A DNA stretch of 64,000 bases from Nocardia lijiangensis NBRC 108240. GTDB taxonomy: Bacteria > Actinomycetota > Actinomycetes > Mycobacteriales > Mycobacteriaceae. The stretch spans positions 35,708-99,707 of the forward strand of contig NZ_BDBP01000028.1 of assembly GCF_001613045.1 (NCBI RefSeq). The letters run 5' to 3'. This document shows positions 43,202 to 52,233 of the stretch, in pieces. The notes under the pieces were generated by a model. The model saw only the letters and a program-made list of their open reading frames with translations. It was not told the origin of the DNA and made no database searches. Position 1 is the first letter of the stretch. The number at the start of each line of letters is the position of its first letter. A program made the position numbers and the translations under genes.

Positions 43202-44134
43202 TCAGTTCAGGCCGCGGGCGAAGTCGATCAGGGCCGCGTTCACTTCGGCCGCGCGTTCCTGTTGAATCCAGTGCCCCGCACCGTCCAGCACCAGCGAACC
43301 GCGCAGGTCGGACAGCACGGCGGTCATCTTGGTGGTCGGGGTGAACCGGATGACCGGGTCCTCCGATCCGGCGATGAACAGGGCGGGCTGGTCGATCTTC
43401 GCGCCGGCCGAGTGCGCGGTGAGCTCCCAGTTCCGGTCGAGGTTGCGGTAGTAGTTGAGCCCGCCGGTGAAACCGGTGGCGGTGAAAGTGTCGACGTAAT
43501 AGCCCAGTTCGGCTTCGCTCGACCAGGCCGGGGCCGCCTGCTCCGAGCCGTCGCTGTCCAGCCAATCGCGGGCGCTGATGACATCGTCCAGCAGCAGGGT
43601 GCGACGCACGTTCGACGCCAGGGTCGCGTCGGCCACGCCAGGCTCCTGGAACCAGCACATGTAGAAGTCGTCGCCCAGCCTGGATCTCAGTATGGACATC
43701 GGTGGCGCCGAGGCGCGTGGAGTGACCGGAACGCTCAGGCCCGCGACCGCACGCACCCGGCTCGGATGTTGAATGGCCAGCTGCCAGACGACCGACGCAC
43801 CCCAGTCGTGGCCGACGAAGATCGCGTCATCGATGCCCGACTCGTCGAGGACGCCGACCAGGTCCGCGCAGAGGGTGGTGGTGTCGTAGTCCTCGATGCG
43901 GTCCGGACGCGAGCTGCCGCCGTACCCGCGCATATCCGGCGTCAGCGTGCGGAAGCCCGCTTCGGCGAGCGCGAAAACCTGGTGGCGCCAGGAAAATCCC
44001 AGCTCGGGAAAGCCGTGGCAGAAGACCACCGCGGGGCCTTCGCCGTGGTCGACGACGCGCAACTCGATCCCGTTGGTCGCGACCTGGCGGCTGCCGAGCC
44101 GCAGCCACCGGTCCAGCAGATTGCGTGTTTCCAT
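43202..44134 (-). CDS. Alpha/beta hydrolase, epoxide-hydrolase-like
   Basis: A 310-residue alpha/beta-hydrolase. HGFPELGFSWRHQ supplies the oxyanion His-Gly, nucleophile Asp110 is in FVGHDWGASVVW, and the final His is in GAGHWIQQE. Asp nucleophile with HGFPE is the epoxide hydrolase/haloalkane dehalogenase pattern. ATG 44134 matches this family start. It is transcribed from a promoter with operator F, so it belongs to the island; an epoxide intermediate is conceivable. Confidence 0.88.
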   Translation of the reverse strand: METRNLLDRWLRLGSRQVATNGIELRVVDHGEGPAVVFCHGFPELGFSWRHQVFALAEAGFRTLTPDMRGYGGSSRPDRIEDYDTTTLCADLVGVLDESGIDDAIFVGHDWGASVVWQLAIQHPSRVRAVAGLSVPVTPRASAPPMSILRSRLGDDFYMCWFQEPGVADATLASNVRRTLLLDDVISARDWLDSDGSEQAAPAWSSEAELGYYVDTFTATGFTGGLNYYRNLDRNWELTAHSAGAKIDQPALFIAGSEDPVIRFTPTTKMTAVLSDLRGSLVLDGAGHWIQQERAAEVNAALIDFARGLN

Positions 44135-44181
44135 CCTGGAGCCACCTCGCGTTCGGAAGCTGTGTCGCTCACAGACGATAT

Positions 44182-44203
44182 TCAATTCTGACGTCGAATT
44201 CAA
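44182..44203. promoter_or_regulatory. Island operator, site F
   Basis: 22-bp site with left half TCAATTCTGAC (arm diverged) and right half GTCGAATTCAA (arm and core intact), 47 bases before the epoxide-hydrolase-like ATG. Confidence 0.5.
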
Positions 44204-44346
44204 CTATTTGTCGAGTTCGGAGGGTTGACCGATCGAGCGTTTCGAAATTCTTCTCGGAGAAGGTGATTCGTGCTGCACGACCCACTCGTGCGCGAGGTGT
44301 AGCAGCAACCTGCCGGTGTCGACGCGAACGTGTCTCCCCGTAAACG

Positions 44347-44389
44347 GGCCGGGCAGGACCGACACGGTGTGTGTCGGCCCTGCCCGGCC
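44347..44389. terminator. Terminator hairpin after FadB2 gene
   Basis: A ~19-bp stem (one mismatch) from GGCCGGGCAGG...CGACAC pairing with GTGTCGGCCCTGCCCGGCC around a short loop, about 50 bases past the stop of the leftward gene. Confidence 0.7.
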
Positions 44390-44439
44390 GTGTGGTGCCG
44401 CCCCGTGTCCTCGTACCAGTGCGAGGGCGGGGACTTGTG

Positions 44440-45288
44440 TCAGTTGTAGTTGTAGAAACCGCGGCCGGTCTTGCGGCCGAGGCGGCCCGCGTCGACCATG
44501 CGGCGCAGCAGCGCGGGCGGGGCGTAATGCGGCTCGGCGAACTCCCCGTACAGCGACTCGGCGGCGGCGAGGGCGATGTCGAGGCCGACGGTGTCGAGCA
44601 AGGTCAGCGGGCCCATGGGGTAGCCGCAGCCGCCCTTCATGGCCGCGTCGATGTCCTCGGCGGTGGCGTACCCCGACTCCAGCATCCGCACCGCCTGGCA
44701 CAGGTAGGGGATGAGCAGCGCGTTCACGATGAAGCCCGACCGGTCGCCCGCCTGCACGGTGGTCTTGCCGAGGGTGTTCTTGGCGTAGTCGGTGACGGCC
44801 GCGGCGGTCTCGGGCGCAGTCACGAGGGTCGAGATGATCTCGACCAGCGGCATCACGGGCACCGGGTTGAAGAAGTGCACGCCGACGACCCGCTCCGGGC
44901 GCTGGGTGGCGCCCGCGACCTTGATCACCGGGATCGAGGACGTGTTCGTGGCCAGAATGCCGGAGGGCTTGACGATCTTGTCGAGCTTGCCGAAGATGTC
45001 GTACTTCAGCGCCTCGATCTCCGGGGCGGCCTCGATGACCAGGTCGCGGTCCGCGAAATCGTCGATGTCGAGTGTGACGCGCACGCGGGCGATCGCCGCG
45101 TCCGCCTCCTCCTGGGTGATCTTGCCCCGGGCGACGCCGCGGGAGATCGACGTGGCGATGCGCTGCTGTGCGGCCTCCGCGAACTCCGGCGTGGTCTCGA
45201 GCACCAGCACCGAGCTCCCGGCCTTGGCGCACACCTCCGCGATGCCCGCGCCCATCGTGCCGCCACCGATTACTCCGACCAGCTCCAC
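44440..45288 (-). CDS. fadB2: 3-hydroxybutyryl-CoA dehydrogenase
   Basis: A 282-residue NAD-dependent (S)-3-hydroxyacyl-CoA dehydrogenase. Rossmann GVIGGGTMGAGIAEV, catalytic His in VGVHFFNPVPVMPLVEI and AAMKGGCGYPMGPLTLLD are complete. GTG 45288 has GGAGAG 6 bases upstream; the longer frame has no ribosome site. It would oxidise 3-hydroxybutyryl-CoA (short chain), the last step after the hydratase. Followed by a terminator hairpin, so it is probably transcribed alone. Confidence 0.94.
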   Translation of the reverse strand: MELVGVIGGGTMGAGIAEVCAKAGSSVLVLETTPEFAEAAQQRIATSISRGVARGKITQEEADAAIARVRVTLDIDDFADRDLVIEAAPEIEALKYDIFGKLDKIVKPSGILATNTSSIPVIKVAGATQRPERVVGVHFFNPVPVMPLVEIISTLVTAPETAAAVTDYAKNTLGKTTVQAGDRSGFIVNALLIPYLCQAVRMLESGYATAEDIDAAMKGGCGYPMGPLTLLDTVGLDIALAAAESLYGEFAEPHYAPPALLRRMVDAGRLGRKTGRGFYNYN

Positions 45289-45619
45289 TGTCTTCTCTCC
45301 CAACTCGAATCCGTCATCACGCAACGGGGCCATTCCAGAACTCCCCGGTAGCCTACTTTCCGCCGGTCGCCGGGTTCTCCGGAGGATAGGAGGGAATCGC
45401 GTCCTCCGAGGTGTGGGCGTCACCTCCGGTGGACTGCCACGACTCCCTGACGTCGGTGTCAGCTCCCGCTGCTGTGGGGGAGCCGGGCGGTGCGAGTCAG
45501 CATGAACGGGGGAGCGAGGTTGAACCGGCGGCAGTCGGCGCATTTCCGCGACACCGAGGCGGGGGTGCCGGTGTGGTGGAGAACCGCCTGAGGCGGCCAG
45601 GATTCGCCGTAGGTGCGGA
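45289..45619. other. Intergenic stretch, no gene recognised
   Basis: Only a 29-codon frame (ATG 45502, MNGGARLNRRQSAHFRDTEA...) is present, without a ribosome site or a family. Otherwise nothing that looks coding. Confidence 0.5.
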
Positions 45620-45829
45620 CTACTCGATGCCGAGGGTGACCTCGGTGGCCTTGATCAGTACCTTGACCGCCGTGCCTTCGGCGAGGTCGAGGTCGTCGGC
45701 GGCGTCGCGGGTGATCGACGAGGTGATCTCGTCACCTCCGGTGAGCCGGACGCGGACGACGGCCATGGCTTCACCGCGGGTGACCGAGACCACTGTTCCG
45801 TCGAGTTGGTTGCGGGTGCTCAGGCGCAT
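45620..45829 (-). CDS. Mop/TOBE molybdate-binding protein
   Basis: A 69-residue TOBE-type domain: LSTRNQLDGTVVSVTRGEAM, VRVRLTGGDEITSSITRDAA, DLAEGTAVKVLIKATEVTLG. Such molbindin (Mop) proteins bind molybdate or tungstate as an intracellular store and are often near mod genes. Start ATG 45829. Transcribed away from a modA-like gene across about 290 bases, which supports a molybdate role. Confidence 0.9.
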   Translation of the reverse strand: MRLSTRNQLDGTVVSVTRGEAMAVVRVRLTGGDEITSSITRDAADDLDLAEGTAVKVLIKATEVTLGIE

Positions 45830-46116
45830 GGCACGACGATACGCGCGGCCGTTTCGTCCGGCCGGTAGCGCCGAGCGGGTCGGCGAGTTCAGTAGACGTC
45901 GCGCACGTAGCGTTTGTCGGCTTGGAGGTGAATCGCGGTTCGTTCCGCACCTACGGCAATATGCTTCCCGTGGTGACGAATTTGCGGATCAGCTATGCGG
46001 CGTGTCGATGTCGCTGCCGAGTCCTGAATCGTCGGCGAACTCGGCCTCGAGGTCGGCAGCGCCGCTGTCGCCACGGTGACCTCGACCCATGGCGTGGTCG
46101 AAATACCAGAAAGTTG

Positions 46117-46908
46117 ATGAGGATGAAGACATTGCGCACACTGAGCGTCGCTGCGACCGCGCTCGCCGTCACCGCGGGGCTGGCCGGGTGTGGTTCCGAC
46201 GAGAAGACCACCACGGAAGGTGCGGGCCAGATCTCCGGCACGGTCACGGTATTCGCGGCGGCGTCGCTGACCGAAACCTTCACCGCGCTGGGTGAGGAGT
46301 TCGAAGCCGCCCACCCCGGGGTGAAGGTCGTGTACAGCTTCGGCGCCAGTTCGGCGCTGGCCGAGCAGATCAAGCAGGGCGCACCCGCCGACGTGTTCGC
46401 TTCCGCGGCGCCTGCCTCCATGCAGCAAGTCGTCGACGCCGGTGAGATCACCGCCCAGCCCGCGACATTCGTCAGCAACCGGTTGGAGATCGCGGTGCCC
46501 AAGGGCAATCCGGGCAAGATCACCGGGCTGGCCGATTTCGGCAAGACCGAGCCGCGCCTCGCGCTGTGCGCCGAGCAGGTGCCCTGTGGCTCCGCCGCCA
46601 AGAAGGTCTTCGAGATCGCCGGGATCACCCCGCAACCCGACACTCGTGAGCAGGACGTGAAGGCCGTGCTCACCAAGGTGACGCTGGACGAGGTCGATGC
46701 CGCGCTGGTGTACCGCACCGACGTGCAGGCCGCCGGTGACAAGATCGAGGGAATCGACTTCCCGGAATCGGCCAAGGCGATCAACGCCTACCCGATCGCG
46801 CCGCTGGCCGAGGCGCCCAACACCGCCGCGGCGACGGCCTTCGTCGACTTCATCCGGTCCGCAAGGGCGAAGGAGGTCTTCACCGCAGCTGGCTTCGAAA
46901 CTCCCTGA
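46117..46908 (+). CDS. modA: Molybdate ABC transporter substrate-binding lipoprotein
   Basis: A 263-residue periplasmic binding protein. The N-terminus is a lipoprotein signal with lipobox LAGC (TALAVTAGLAGCGSDEK). Mature part: VTVFAAASLTETFTALGEEF, GASSALAEQIKQGAPADVFASA, and VDAALVYRTDV are ModA hallmarks. ATG 46117 chosen; ATG 46123 is a close alternative. It would deliver molybdate to ModBC, but no modB or modC follows; the next gene is convergent. Those genes must be elsewhere, or the operon is truncated. Confidence 0.93.
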   Translation: MRMKTLRTLSVAATALAVTAGLAGCGSDEKTTTEGAGQISGTVTVFAAASLTETFTALGEEFEAAHPGVKVVYSFGASSALAEQIKQGAPADVFASAAPASMQQVVDAGEITAQPATFVSNRLEIAVPKGNPGKITGLADFGKTEPRLALCAEQVPCGSAAKKVFEIAGITPQPDTREQDVKAVLTKVTLDEVDAALVYRTDVQAAGDKIEGIDFPESAKAINAYPIAPLAEAPNTAAATAFVDFIRSARAKEVFTAAGFETP

Positions 46909-46949
46909 GCGCGTTGATCATTCGTGCTGAGTTTGTCCGGTGATCAGAA

Positions 46950-46981
46950 CCTCGGCATGGCGGTAAAGCGCCGTGCCGAGG
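46950..46981. terminator. Bidirectional terminator hairpin
   Basis: A 13-bp stem with one mismatch (CCTCGGCATGGCG / CGCCGTGCCGAGG) around a GTAAAG loop, between convergent modA and the serine hydrolase. Confidence 0.65.
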
Positions 46982-47037
46982 GCGGCCGCGATCACCAAGG
47001 CTGTCTCGACGCGTCGCTTGTTCGGTGGCTGTGTGTA

Positions 47038-48156
47038 TCAACCACACAGCGCCAGTTGGGTGAGAGCCTGAAGTGCGTCGTCGATGGGATGGGGCTGTGG
47101 TTTCCCCGAGGAGTCGAGGTGGTTCCATCGCTGCAGGTTGACCGCGATGGACAGTTGCCGTCTGCCGTCAGCGCTGGTCATGGACGTCGCGCCGCCGCCC
47201 CAGACCGAACCCTCATGGCCCCAGTAGGTGCCGTGACCGGGCACCGTCATCTTCTGCAGGCCCAGACCGTAGTCGAGCGTCTTTCCCTCGAAGGAGATGA
47301 CCGGAACGGTACGTTGCATCTGCGCCAGCGACGCTCGACTGATGATTTCGCCGGCCAGCAGCAGGCCGAAGAAGCGGTTCAGGTCCGCGACGGTCGATAT
47401 CAGCGAAGCCGCCGGCCCCACCCACGACATGTCGTAGACGCTGTAGTCGCGCGGCGGGTCGATCATGCCGAACCACGCCTCGTAGTGCAGTGAGTGCGGT
47501 CCGTTGATATGCGGTCCGGCCGGGAGCTCGGTGTCCCGCAGCCCGGCCCGCTCGATGATGTTGCGGGTGATGCGTTTCTCCGCCGAGCTACCGGTAATCG
47601 ACTCCAGGAGTTGGCACATGAGCAGGTAATTGGTGTTCGAGTACACCCCCGGTGTGCCACCCGGGGTCCCGGTAGCGGGCGCCGAGACCCCCATCTCGAT
47701 CAGCTCGGTCGCGTGAAACCTGGTGAACCGGCTGTCATCCAGGCTGGCCGGTGTTGTTTTCGCCAGGGCGGGGAAGGCCGCGAGTGACGGGTAGGCATGC
47801 GGGAGGTATTCGGCGAGGCCGCTGGTGTGGTTGATCAACATCCGGACCGTGATCGCCGCACCGCGTTCGCCGGGAACCAGCCGCGGCAGGTAGTGGCCGA
47901 TGGGTGTGTCGAGTTCGATTTCGCCCTCGTCGACCAGATGCAACACAGCGGCGGCGGTGAACGGCTTGGTGATGCTGCCGACACGGTGTCGCATCGCGGC
48001 CGTGACGGGGCGGGCGGTGGCGACATCGGCGAATCCGGCGGCGCCGCGCCAGATTTGGTCGTCGTCGCGCACCTCGGCGAAAACTCCGGGCATGCCCGCG
48101 CGATGGACGGTCTCCAGGGCGGTCTGTAGCTTCTCGGGATCGAATGTGTTGGTCAC
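47038..48156 (-). CDS. Serine hydrolase of the beta-lactamase (class C/EstB) superfamily
   Basis: A 372-residue penicillin-recognising enzyme. Ser61-x-x-Lys64 (VGSITKPFTAA), Tyr172 in VYSNTNY and the KTG-equivalent HEGSVWGG are the three motifs. No signal peptide, so probably a cytosolic esterase or peptidase rather than a periplasmic lactamase. It follows, 22 bases on, an AraC-type regulator that is likely its controller. Substrate unknown; esterase is most common in this group. Confidence 0.88.
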   Translation of the reverse strand: MTNTFDPEKLQTALETVHRAGMPGVFAEVRDDDQIWRGAAGFADVATARPVTAAMRHRVGSITKPFTAAAVLHLVDEGEIELDTPIGHYLPRLVPGERGAAITVRMLINHTSGLAEYLPHAYPSLAAFPALAKTTPASLDDSRFTRFHATELIEMGVSAPATGTPGGTPGVYSNTNYLLMCQLLESITGSSAEKRITRNIIERAGLRDTELPAGPHINGPHSLHYEAWFGMIDPPRDYSVYDMSWVGPAASLISTVADLNRFFGLLLAGEIISRASLAQMQRTVPVISFEGKTLDYGLGLQKMTVPGHGTYWGHEGSVWGGGATSMTSADGRRQLSIAVNLQRWNHLDSSGKPQPHPIDDALQALTQLALCG

Positions 48157-48178
48157 GCCACCACTATCGACCGACCGC

Positions 48179-49036
48179 TCACGCCCGGTCTTGGAAAAAT
48201 CTTCCCCAGGCCCGGTACCGGTGCCGAGCGATGGTGGGCAGATAGTGCGCCCTCAGTGCTCCCGGCGTGCGGTCGGCGAATATCGACACGTCTCGGCACA
48301 GATGCGCCTGATCGGCGTACCCGCAGTCCACCGCGACGTCGGCAGCGGGCCGGCCCGCCAGCAGACCGTCGACCGCGTACCGGAACCGGACCAGCATCGC
48401 CGCCCGCTTGGGTGTCAGGCCGATCTGGGACTCGAACCGCGCCCACAGCCGCTTGCGGCTCCATCCGAGGGATTCGGCGAGCTCACCGATCTTCACCTGG
48501 CCACCGGAGGTGAGTATGCGATTCCAGCTGGCGAGCACCTCCGGGTCAGGAGTCCGCATCGGCCTGTCGCACTGTGCCAGAAACGATTTCGTCAACGCGA
48601 AACGTTCGTCCCAGGTGCCGGTGGACGCGAGTTGCTCACGCAGTCGCCGAGCCCGCAATCCCCACAGGTCCTCCAGATCGACCACACCCCGGCCCAAATC
48701 AGTGGGGGAAACACCCAACAGCGAATACGCCTGTATCGGCGACAAGCGAACCTCGATGCACTCTGCCCGCTCGCCACGTACACGCATGGCCTCGGCGGGA
48801 AGCCCGACAACGAAGCCGCCGAGGGTCCGCCGCCCGACAGCATCGTCGACGATCAGCCCGCGATCCCCGAGTTCGATCACCATGGTGATCGCCGCTGTCC
48901 CGGCAGTCCGAAGATCCAACCCCGCGCCACCCGTATCGCGGTAGCCGATGATCGCGGCACCCGGCGGCACGGCATCGGCCGGACCTGCGAAATCCCACCC
49001 CACATCAGGGTCGCGGCCGAAGTCTGCGGTTCTCAC
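48179..49036 (-). CDS. AraC-family transcriptional regulator
   Basis: A 285-residue AraC regulator. Two C-terminal helix-turn-helices (ELAESLGWSRKRLWARFESQ and VDCGYADQAHLCRDVSIF) follow an N-terminal sensor with an AraC-like ligand region. No recognised subfamily. It lies immediately upstream of the serine hydrolase on the same strand and probably controls it. Confidence 0.85.
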   Translation of the reverse strand: MRTADFGRDPDVGWDFAGPADAVPPGAAIIGYRDTGGAGLDLRTAGTAAITMVIELGDRGLIVDDAVGRRTLGGFVVGLPAEAMRVRGERAECIEVRLSPIQAYSLLGVSPTDLGRGVVDLEDLWGLRARRLREQLASTGTWDERFALTKSFLAQCDRPMRTPDPEVLASWNRILTSGGQVKIGELAESLGWSRKRLWARFESQIGLTPKRAAMLVRFRYAVDGLLAGRPAADVAVDCGYADQAHLCRDVSIFADRTPGALRAHYLPTIARHRYRAWGRFFQDRA

Positions 49037-49262
49037 CCGTCCAGGCTACGGAAAGGTGAGGACACCGCCATCGCCCACGCAGGCCCGTCCGCGGCAAGCC
49101 GCAAGTCCGGGCGGGTCGATGCCGCGAATAGCGCAACTCGGGTTGTTTACTTGGCGTGCTACTCGTTCACGGCGCCTGGTCGAATGCGCAGGCGGCACGG
49201 TGAATGCGGCTGTCGGCTGTGCCGGCATGGATGCGGGCCGGAATCGACTGTGAGGAGGGCTA

Positions 49263-49745
49263 GTGACGAACAACGTGGTTCGCCGGGCTGTCGGAGCGGG
49301 CGCCAAGCTGGGTGTCGTCGGTGGGGTGGTCGGTGCGTTGGTGCTGGGACAAGACACCGTCGCTCGCGCCGGGGAGACGACCACGTTCCAGCTTCCGCTC
49401 ATGAAACTGACCCAAACATGGGGTGTGCCATCACACTTCATGGTCTACCTGACGGCGACCGTCGGCGATGCACCCGGAGTCACCACCTTCGGTGTCGCCA
49501 ACCCCAGCCCCTTCAGCGGTGGCAGCTTTTTCGACTCCCATGCCCGGATTCACTGGTCGAACGTGACGACCGGAGCGGTCGGTGTGGTGGACGTGGCGGA
49601 CCGAGAGACGGCGTTCCGGCCCTGCGACTGTGCGCCGGCGCCGGTGCCGGTGTTCACCGGAGCCGGCGAGATCGTCGCGGTCGCGACCGCAGGCGGCTTC
49701 GCCATCAATGTGTCCTCGGGGCTCGGTTCCTTCACGGCCCGGTGA
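49263..49745 (+). CDS. Small exported protein of unknown function
   Basis: A 160-residue protein with a signal-like N-terminus (basic VRRAVGAGAKLGVVGGVVGALVLG, then cleavable-looking VARAGE). The mature part is beta-rich (TTTFQLPLMKLTQTW, VGDAPGVTTFGVANPSPFSG) with one Cys-x-Cys near the end (FRPCDCAPAP). No known domain. GTG 49263 follows GAGGAGGG-like purines. Convergent with the ABC exporter gene. Probably secreted or cell-surface; function open. Confidence 0.7.
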   Translation: MTNNVVRRAVGAGAKLGVVGGVVGALVLGQDTVARAGETTTFQLPLMKLTQTWGVPSHFMVYLTATVGDAPGVTTFGVANPSPFSGGSFFDSHARIHWSNVTTGAVGVVDVADRETAFRPCDCAPAPVPVFTGAGEIVAVATAGGFAINVSSGLGSFTAR

Positions 49746-49773
49746 GCCCGGCCCGCCTGCGAAGTCCGGTGCT

Positions 49774-52227
49774 TCAAAGCCTTGCGGCGCGGGCGCCGCG
49801 GCGCCGTGGGCGCAGCTGGTAGAGGCGGTACCAGGCCAGCGCGAGGAAGACGGCGCCGAGTGCGGCGACGACTCCCATGTCGGCCAGCCACGTGCCGATG
49901 GTGTGCTTCCACAGGGGATCGGGTGCGCCCTCATGTGGCGAGAGGGTGTCGAGGTCGAGGGTGGCGGCTCCCGCGCCGAAACCCCAGCGGGATGGCGATA
50001 TGTAGGACAGTTGTTCCAGGAATGGTGTGCCGGGGAGCCGCACCAGTCCGCCCGTGAGCACCAGTTGGGCCATCGACAGCACGATCAGTAGCGGCAGCGT
50101 CTTCTCCGAGGTGTTCACCGAGACCGACACCAGCAAGCCCAATGCCAGCGATGTGATGCCGAGCAACGCCATCGCCAGCATCAGCTCCACCAAGACCGAG
50201 GTGAACAGCCCCTTGGGCGGCATATCCACGCCAATGGTGCCGATCAAGACCAACACCACCGCCTGAAGGGTGGTGATCACCCCCAGCACCAGCATTTTCG
50301 ACATCAGGTAGACTCCAGCCGAGAGGCCTGCCGCGCGTTCTCTGCCGTAGATCGTCTGCTCCTTGACGATCTCGCGAATCGAGTTGCCGGTGCCGACGAA
50401 GCACGCGGCGAACGCCAGAATCATGAGCTTGGTCGGTGCGTCGACGTTGGTTCCCGGCTCTCCCGCGAATCCCTGACCCGGCGGCACCGCGGCGATCAAG
50501 CCACCCAGCAGCACCGGCATCACGCCGAGCAGCGCCAAATAGCTTCGGTCCGAGGCGATTACCGCGAGGTATCGCCGGCACAACGTACTGAGCTGGCTGA
50601 GTTTGGACTGCGGCGCGGGCGGCGGCTCCGGCGGGTGCACTTCCTCCGGGCCGACATCGTCGGTCAGTCCGGCCGCGACGTAGTTCTGGAAGCGAGGCGA
50701 ATCCCGGAACTCGCCCGCCCAGTCGCGGTCGGCGTCGCGGTCGAATTCCTGGAATACCTCGGCCCAGCTGCGCTGCCCGAAGTGCTGCAACCCTTCAGAG
50801 GGTGGACCGTAGTAGGCCAGCCGACCGCCGGGCACCAGGACCAGCAGCCGGTCGCAGGAATCGAGATTCGCCACGCTGTGCGTGACCACGATGACGGTGC
50901 GCCCGTCGTGCGCCAGCTCGGACAGCATTTCCATGACCGTCTTGTCCAAGCCCGGGTCGAGGCCGGAGGTCGGTTCATCGAGGAACAACAGGGACGGCTT
51001 GGTCAGCAACTCCAGCGCGACGTTCACACGTTTGCGCTGCCCGCCCGAGAGCTTATCGATGCGGGTGTCGGCATGCTGCGCCAAACCGAGTTCCTCGAGG
51101 ACCTCGTCGACCCGCTGTTCACGCTCCTCGCTGCGTGTGTCGCCGGGGAAGCGCAGTTCGGCCGCATAGAGCAGGGCGCGCCGGGTCTGAAGCTGGTTGT
51201 GCAGGATGTCCTCCTGCGGGACCAGCCCGATCCGGTGCCGGAGTTCGTCGTAGTTGGAGTACAGATCGCGTCCGTCGTAGCGGACCGTTCCCTCCGTCGC
51301 GGGCCGCAATCCGGTGACCGCGCCGAGCAGCGTCGACTTCCCCGCTCCACTGGGACCGATGACGCCGACGAGCGAGCGATGCGGGATGGGGAAGCTCACC
51401 CCGTCGAGAATTACCTTGCCTTCCGGTGTCCGGACGATGAGGGTCTGCACCGAGACCGACACGTCACCGGTGTCGACGAACTCGCGCAGTTCGTCGCCGA
51501 CGAGCCGGGCCGTGGTATGCCCCAGGCCGATCAGATCGAATTCGGAGAGGTCCGCGGCGTCGACCCGGGAGCCGTTGACGTAGGTGCCGTTGTGGCTGTC
51601 GAGGTCGACGATCCGGTACCTGCCTTCGCCGATCACCTGCAGTTCGGCGTGATAGCGGGAGACCATGAGATCGTGCACGACGATGTCGTTGTCGGCGGCG
51701 CGGCCGATCCGAAGCGGGCTCGAGGTGATCCGGACTACCGAGCCGGGGTCTGCCTCCGGCGCCGGTGATCGCGAAACCTGCCGGTCGTGGCCCGGACGGA
51801 ATTTCGTGACGGTTGCTTCCTCGTCGAGCTCGTAGCCGGGATCGGGGACGATCATGGTGTCGCCACCGGCATCGTCATCGGGCTCGTGGCCGGGTGGCGC
51901 TTCCACCGAGCAGGTCAGCTTCTCGCCATCCCTGGCATGTCCGAGCTGGAATGTCGCGTCTCGGTCGATCGCCCTCCGCTCGACGCGTTTACCGTCGAAA
52001 AAGGTGCCGTTGAGGCTGCCTGCGTCCTCGATTTCCCAGCCGTCCGAACCCCGCTCCAGAACGGCGTGCAACGAAGATACGCGCGGATCGGTCACAACAA
52101 TGTCGGCCGTCGGATCGCGACCGACATTATATACGCCCCCGGCGCGTAGCCGATAGACGCGTTCTCTCGTCTGCACCACCAAAACCGGTGCGTCGGGGAA
52201 TTCGATAGAGGACGGTTCATCCGCCAT
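49774..52227 (-). CDS. Rv1747-like FHA-FHA-ABC transporter
   Basis: An 817-residue ABC half-transporter. Two FHA domains open the protein: FHA1 ~20-90 (YNVGRDPTADIVVTDPR) and FHA2 ~180-250 (RIGRAADNDIVVHD, VSRYHAEL). The ATPase follows with Walker A GPSGAGKSTLL, signature LSGGQRKR and Walker B LLFLDEPTSGLD, then a six-TM permease (ABC2 type). Rv1747 of M. tuberculosis has this order and exports lipid-linked cell-wall material under Ser/Thr kinase control through its FHA domains. Start ATG 52227; a TATACT 6 bases before gives a leaderless mRNA. Confidence 0.92.
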   Translation of the reverse strand: MADEPSSIEFPDAPVLVVQTRERVYRLRAGGVYNVGRDPTADIVVTDPRVSSLHAVLERGSDGWEIEDAGSLNGTFFDGKRVERRAIDRDATFQLGHARDGEKLTCSVEAPPGHEPDDDAGGDTMIVPDPGYELDEEATVTKFRPGHDRQVSRSPAPEADPGSVVRITSSPLRIGRAADNDIVVHDLMVSRYHAELQVIGEGRYRIVDLDSHNGTYVNGSRVDAADLSEFDLIGLGHTTARLVGDELREFVDTGDVSVSVQTLIVRTPEGKVILDGVSFPIPHRSLVGVIGPSGAGKSTLLGAVTGLRPATEGTVRYDGRDLYSNYDELRHRIGLVPQEDILHNQLQTRRALLYAAELRFPGDTRSEEREQRVDEVLEELGLAQHADTRIDKLSGGQRKRVNVALELLTKPSLLFLDEPTSGLDPGLDKTVMEMLSELAHDGRTVIVVTHSVANLDSCDRLLVLVPGGRLAYYGPPSEGLQHFGQRSWAEVFQEFDRDADRDWAGEFRDSPRFQNYVAAGLTDDVGPEEVHPPEPPPAPQSKLSQLSTLCRRYLAVIASDRSYLALLGVMPVLLGGLIAAVPPGQGFAGEPGTNVDAPTKLMILAFAACFVGTGNSIREIVKEQTIYGRERAAGLSAGVYLMSKMLVLGVITTLQAVVLVLIGTIGVDMPPKGLFTSVLVELMLAMALLGITSLALGLLVSVSVNTSEKTLPLLIVLSMAQLVLTGGLVRLPGTPFLEQLSYISPSRWGFGAGAATLDLDTLSPHEGAPDPLWKHTIGTWLADMGVVAALGAVFLALAWYRLYQLRPRRRGARAARL

Positions 52228-52233
52228 GAAGGG

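Noticed and set aside
46918..47034. Minus-strand open frame ending LYRHAEVLITGQTQHE, possible remnant gene
   Set aside because: Its centre coincides with the terminator hairpin between modA and the serine hydrolase and it has no ATG start; probably chance.
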